A stretch of 7,698 bases of DNA, taken from NCBI GenBank assembly GCA_002495535.1, contig DAFX01000025.1, positions 2,741 to 10,438 of the forward strand, written 5' to 3'. A program made the translations under genes and the position numbers. Positions within the stretch are counted from its first letter, which is position 1, and every line of letters starts with the position of its first letter. Under the pieces are notes generated by a model. That model worked only from the letters and a program-made list of their open reading frames with translations. It was not told where the DNA came from and searched no databases. Positions 5,451 through 7,698 of the stretch are shown one piece after another. Source of the DNA: Euryarchaeota archaeon UBA433. GTDB taxonomy: Archaea; Thermoplasmatota; Poseidoniia; Poseidoniales; Poseidoniaceae.

Positions 5451-7560
5451 AGCGTTGTTCACCATACTTCGCTTGGATGTTAGCGTGGAAGTTGTCCAAG
5501 AGCGTGTCTTCAAACAACTCTGTCTGCCTGCGCATCTTTGTTGAGCGGACGTGAAGCACTGCCATTGCAACGAAGACGATGATAATGATTGGAATCACAG
5601 CTTCGAGTTTGTACTGGTGCATGAATTTCACAATACCCTCCGCCGTATAGGCCCAAGTTACCGAAGCGATTGACCCACCGATCAACGTTGCGCCCATCAC
5701 TCGAGTGAAGTTCATTCTTGAAAGCAACCCAAGCATTGCGCCTACGAGCACTCCCGAGGCCATAAACGGAATCCAAACGAACACAATGAGGCCCCAGAAG
5801 CCCCATTTGTTGATCATTTCTCTCTTTTCATTGGCCATGTATTCAACTGTTGAAAGCGTGTCTCCCAAGAATTTAGTTTGCAGCATTTTACCACCTAAAC
5901 CGTCTTGCTTGGCCACCGCAACAATTCTTTCATCGCTCTTAGCAGCCCGTTCAACTCGTCCAGCGCCTGAGCGGTCGGCAAGGGTAGACACTTGGTTTCG
6001 TCCTTTGACGATGAGGTCTTGAGAACCGAGGAGGTCAGCATTCCGTTTCGCGATGAACCTGTGCAATTCGGTTTGAACTTCGTCGCGTGTTTTCTTGAAT
6101 CTGAAGAACGCAAATCGCTGAGTTGGGCGATAAATCACGGAGACGAAAATGACGCGATCGTCGCTTGTCACCACTGCCCCTTCCATAGAGAGGTCACTTC
6201 TGCGAGCAAAGAAGAGTTCCAAACTTTCTCGAACTTCATCTTCAACGCGAGAAAGGGTATGGAGTTCTGAAAAGAACGAGGAGTAGTTCTGTGTCTCTTC
6301 AGTTTCTTCCTCAGCAGACGTTCCAATACCGACGCCAGAATCGAAATCAATGCCTTGGTTCACCCCGATGGTTCGGACCGTAAGTTGAACGGGCTTGAAC
6401 ACTCTGAAAAGAGCAAATTCATCCAGAATTTCTCTCAACACTTCTGCACGGACGTCCTTGCTGTCTGAAAGCGTTGATTCAGTGTTCTTGTACGGGACCA
6501 TGATGTCGATTGAGAGGTCCCGTGGTTCGATCTTGTAGAGTTCCCAGTCGACATTGATGTTGAGGCGGGATGCTGTTTTGGTCACCACATCTTCAACCAA
6601 ACGGTTGATGTGAGACCGAGAGAGGATATCGTCGCTGTCTTGATGGTAGATCTTGTACATCAGTGGATAGATGACAAACAAGGTGATGGCGGACAGAGAC
6701 AGGGAAGTGAACGCCATCCACCATGCAGGAATGCCTGCTGAACCGCCCGAGAGCATTGCTGTTTCTCTGCCGCCTCCGATTTCAGCACCAATCAGAATGT
6801 AGCCCCAGTCGCCGAGATCTTGAACGCTCCAACACGATCGTGCACCAGTTTCTGTGACACGAACTTCTTGCTTTGTTTCATCATCGACAAACGGAAGGAA
6901 TGCAAGCGTTTGCTTGGACACCGACTTTTCAAACTCAATCTCTTTCTGAATCTCTTCCCCACCTGGGACCACAATCGCATTGGTAAGGTTGGATTGATTG
7001 AACACCTCAACGGTGAACGTCAGGGAATAATGACCCTCCGGTAAATCGGAGTAAGGTGCTTTGTAATACGCACGGCCAATGGTTGAATCGCCCTTGAATT
7101 TGACTTCTTTTACCGTGGCATTGGTCTCCGACCAAGCGGCGGTATCTTCATCCATTGATTCGATCTGATAGGTCAGTGAAGCGTAGCCTTCTGGAAGGTT
7201 GTGGCCAGCAAGGGAGAAGGCATGTTGCTCTTCATTCGGGAACATGTGAATCCATGGCTCGTCGTTAATTTCGTCGCATTCGCCACCGATGTCCAAAAAT
7301 GTCTTTGATGCAGCATGATCAAGCGCAGTTGATTCGCCAAGCATTCCTGAAGACATAGAGAAGAGCATCAACGCATAGAACACGGCATACAGCAAACCGA
7401 CAACCAAAACAAAATTTTCCTTATTGGCCAACAATCGAGCATTGGAGCCACCGCTTCTTCGAGTGCGAATCACTTCGAGTTCTTTGGTGATTTTGTCCCG
7501 GCGAGCATCGTGTTCAGAGCCGTCTTCCGAGGCGGAAGTCTCACCCAACTTTCCGCTCAT
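5449..7560 (-). CDS. Large membrane protein: exported beta-rich domain, cytoplasmic domain, C-terminal COG2426-like membrane region
   Basis: From ATG at 7560 the product has 703 residues; a TTG at 7614 would add 18 residues without a membrane or family signature. Layout: charged N-terminus (1-45), membrane helix 49-70, a probable exported domain 75-279, helix 280-302, a probable cytoplasmic alpha/beta region 305-582 rich in charge, then hydrophobic segments about 586-612, 620-643 and 652-671, and a charged tail. The exported part has Cys95 and Cys243, sequons at Asn147, Asn188 and Asn191, and two similar stretches, LPEGYASLTY (122-131) and LPEGHYSLTF (173-182), suggesting repeated Ig-like folds. 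The segment KWGFWGLIVFVWIPFMASG (585-603) and what follows recall small multidrug-export/COG2426 membrane proteins; this is a resemblance, not proof. Function unknown. It is the first gene of the probable operon with mogA, 9 bp away. Confidence 0.85.
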   Translation of the reverse strand: MSGKLGETSASEDGSEHDARRDKITKELEVIRTRRSGGSNARLLANKENFVLVVGLLYAVFYALMLFSMSSGMLGESTALDHAASKTFLDIGGECDEINDEPWIHMFPNEEQHAFSLAGHNLPEGYASLTYQIESMDEDTAAWSETNATVKEVKFKGDSTIGRAYYKAPYSDLPEGHYSLTFTVEVFNQSNLTNAIVVPGGEEIQKEIEFEKSVSKQTLAFLPFVDDETKQEVRVTETGARSCWSVQDLGDWGYILIGAEIGGGRETAMLSGGSAGIPAWWMAFTSLSLSAITLFVIYPLMYKIYHQDSDDILSRSHINRLVEDVVTKTASRLNINVDWELYKIEPRDLSIDIMVPYKNTESTLSDSKDVRAEVLREILDEFALFRVFKPVQLTVRTIGVNQGIDFDSGVGIGTSAEEETEETQNYSSFFSELHTLSRVEDEVRESLELFFARRSDLSMEGAVVTSDDRVIFVSVIYRPTQRFAFFRFKKTRDEVQTELHRFIAKRNADLLGSQDLIVKGRNQVSTLADRSGAGRVERAAKSDERIVAVAKQDGLGGKMLQTKFLGDTLSTVEYMANEKREMINKWGFWGLIVFVWIPFMASGVLVGAMLGLLSRMNFTRVMGATLIGGSIASVTWAYTAEGIVKFMHQYKLEAVIPIIIIVFVAMAVLHVRSTKMRRQTELFEDTLLDNFHANIQAKYGEQR

Positions 7561-7678
7561 GATTCTCAGAAGAGGTTCTTGCAAATGAACCCAACGATGG
7601 GCCTGGTGTTTCAATCACCTACAAACCATTATCCAAACTCAGAGTTTTGTATGGCTTTCACTCATTGTTGTTGCAAGG
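7561..7678 (-). promoter_or_regulatory. Upstream region of the large membrane-protein gene
   Basis: This 118-base stretch lies between the likely tRNA end and the ATG at 7560. The minus strand has moderately AT-rich parts (CATACAAAACTC, TTTGGATAATGG) but no clear TATA box, and no Shine-Dalgarno sequence just before the ATG. Either the promoter is here in weak form, or the gene is read through from the tRNA side. I see no gene in it; the TTG at 7614, immediately preceded in frame by TGA, is the only extension possible. Confidence 0.3.
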
Positions 7679-7698
7679 TGGGTCAGGCCGGACTTGAA
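7679..7698 (-). tRNA. Probable tRNA 3' end, truncated by the window edge (amino acid unknown)
   Basis: Read on the minus strand, the last 20 bases fit the 3' part of a tRNA. They comprise a T-loop TTCAAGT (7698-7692) matching TTCRANY, followed by C61 and T-stem strand CCGGC (7691-7687), acceptor strand CTGACCC (7686-7680) and discriminator A at 7679. The following bases are CCT, so CCA would not be encoded, as in many archaea. The prediction requires GCCGG directly before the T-loop and GGGTCAG (or a G-U variant) at the tRNA 5' end, both outside the window. The anticodon is not visible. A chance match is possible because only 20 bases can be tested. Confidence 0.45.

Noticed and set aside
7561..7614. 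TTG start at 7614 for the large membrane protein
   Set aside because: It needs a rare start codon and adds 18 residues without signal or domain character. The ATG at 7560 starts a charged cytoplasmic N-terminus that fits the first membrane helix.
1..7698. CRISPR array, transposase, integrase, toxin-antitoxin or restriction genes
   Set aside because: I looked for direct repeats with spacers, terminal inverted repeats and the motifs of these families and found none. All coding space is taken by the genes listed.

Overview
The window looks like a gene-dense piece of chromosome from an uncultured archaeon. My best guess is marine Euryarchaeota of the Poseidoniales (Marine Group II) type. The reasons are indirect: a Trp-Asn-polyGln protein ending in a zinc ribbon, an oligo-T stretch and an AT-rich TATA-like box instead of bacterial -35/-10 boxes, mostly no Shine-Dalgarno sequences, Asn-X-Ser/Thr sequons in an exported domain, and a probable tRNA 3' end without an encoded CCA. 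No rRNA or marker protein settles the lineage, and several enzymes (MogA, M32 carboxypeptidase, dihydroorotase) have close bacterial relatives.

Left part (1-3002). A truncated plus-strand gene gives the C-terminus of a low-complexity zinc-ribbon protein. Its stop codon directly abuts the stop codon of a minus-strand M29-like (AmpS/AmpT fold) metallopeptidase homologue. That gene is divergent, across about 119 bp, from a complete M32 (Taq/Pfu-type) metallocarboxypeptidase. The pair suggests peptide breakdown, but the M29-like protein seems to have lost two of the expected metal ligands.

Middle (3010-3381). A 96-residue two-helix membrane protein runs convergent to the carboxypeptidase with a 7-bp gap. 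It has its own TATA-like box in the 81-bp space behind the dihydroorotase gene.

Right part (3382-7698). Three minus-strand genes form a probable operon, in transcription order: a 703-residue membrane protein of unknown function with a C-terminal region resembling small multidrug-export (COG2426) proteins; mogA (molybdopterin adenylyltransferase), 9 bp downstream with a GAGG ribosome-binding site; and a class-I-like dihydroorotase (pyrimidine synthesis or a related cyclic amidohydrolase), about 50 bp further on. The membrane protein has no obvious functional link to the two enzymes. At the extreme right edge, the last 20 bases fit the T-loop, T-stem and acceptor strand of a minus-strand tRNA.

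I see no mobile element, CRISPR array or obvious defence system. The most unusual items are the altered metal sites in the M29-like protein and the dihydroorotase, and the large membrane protein with its internally repeated exported domain.
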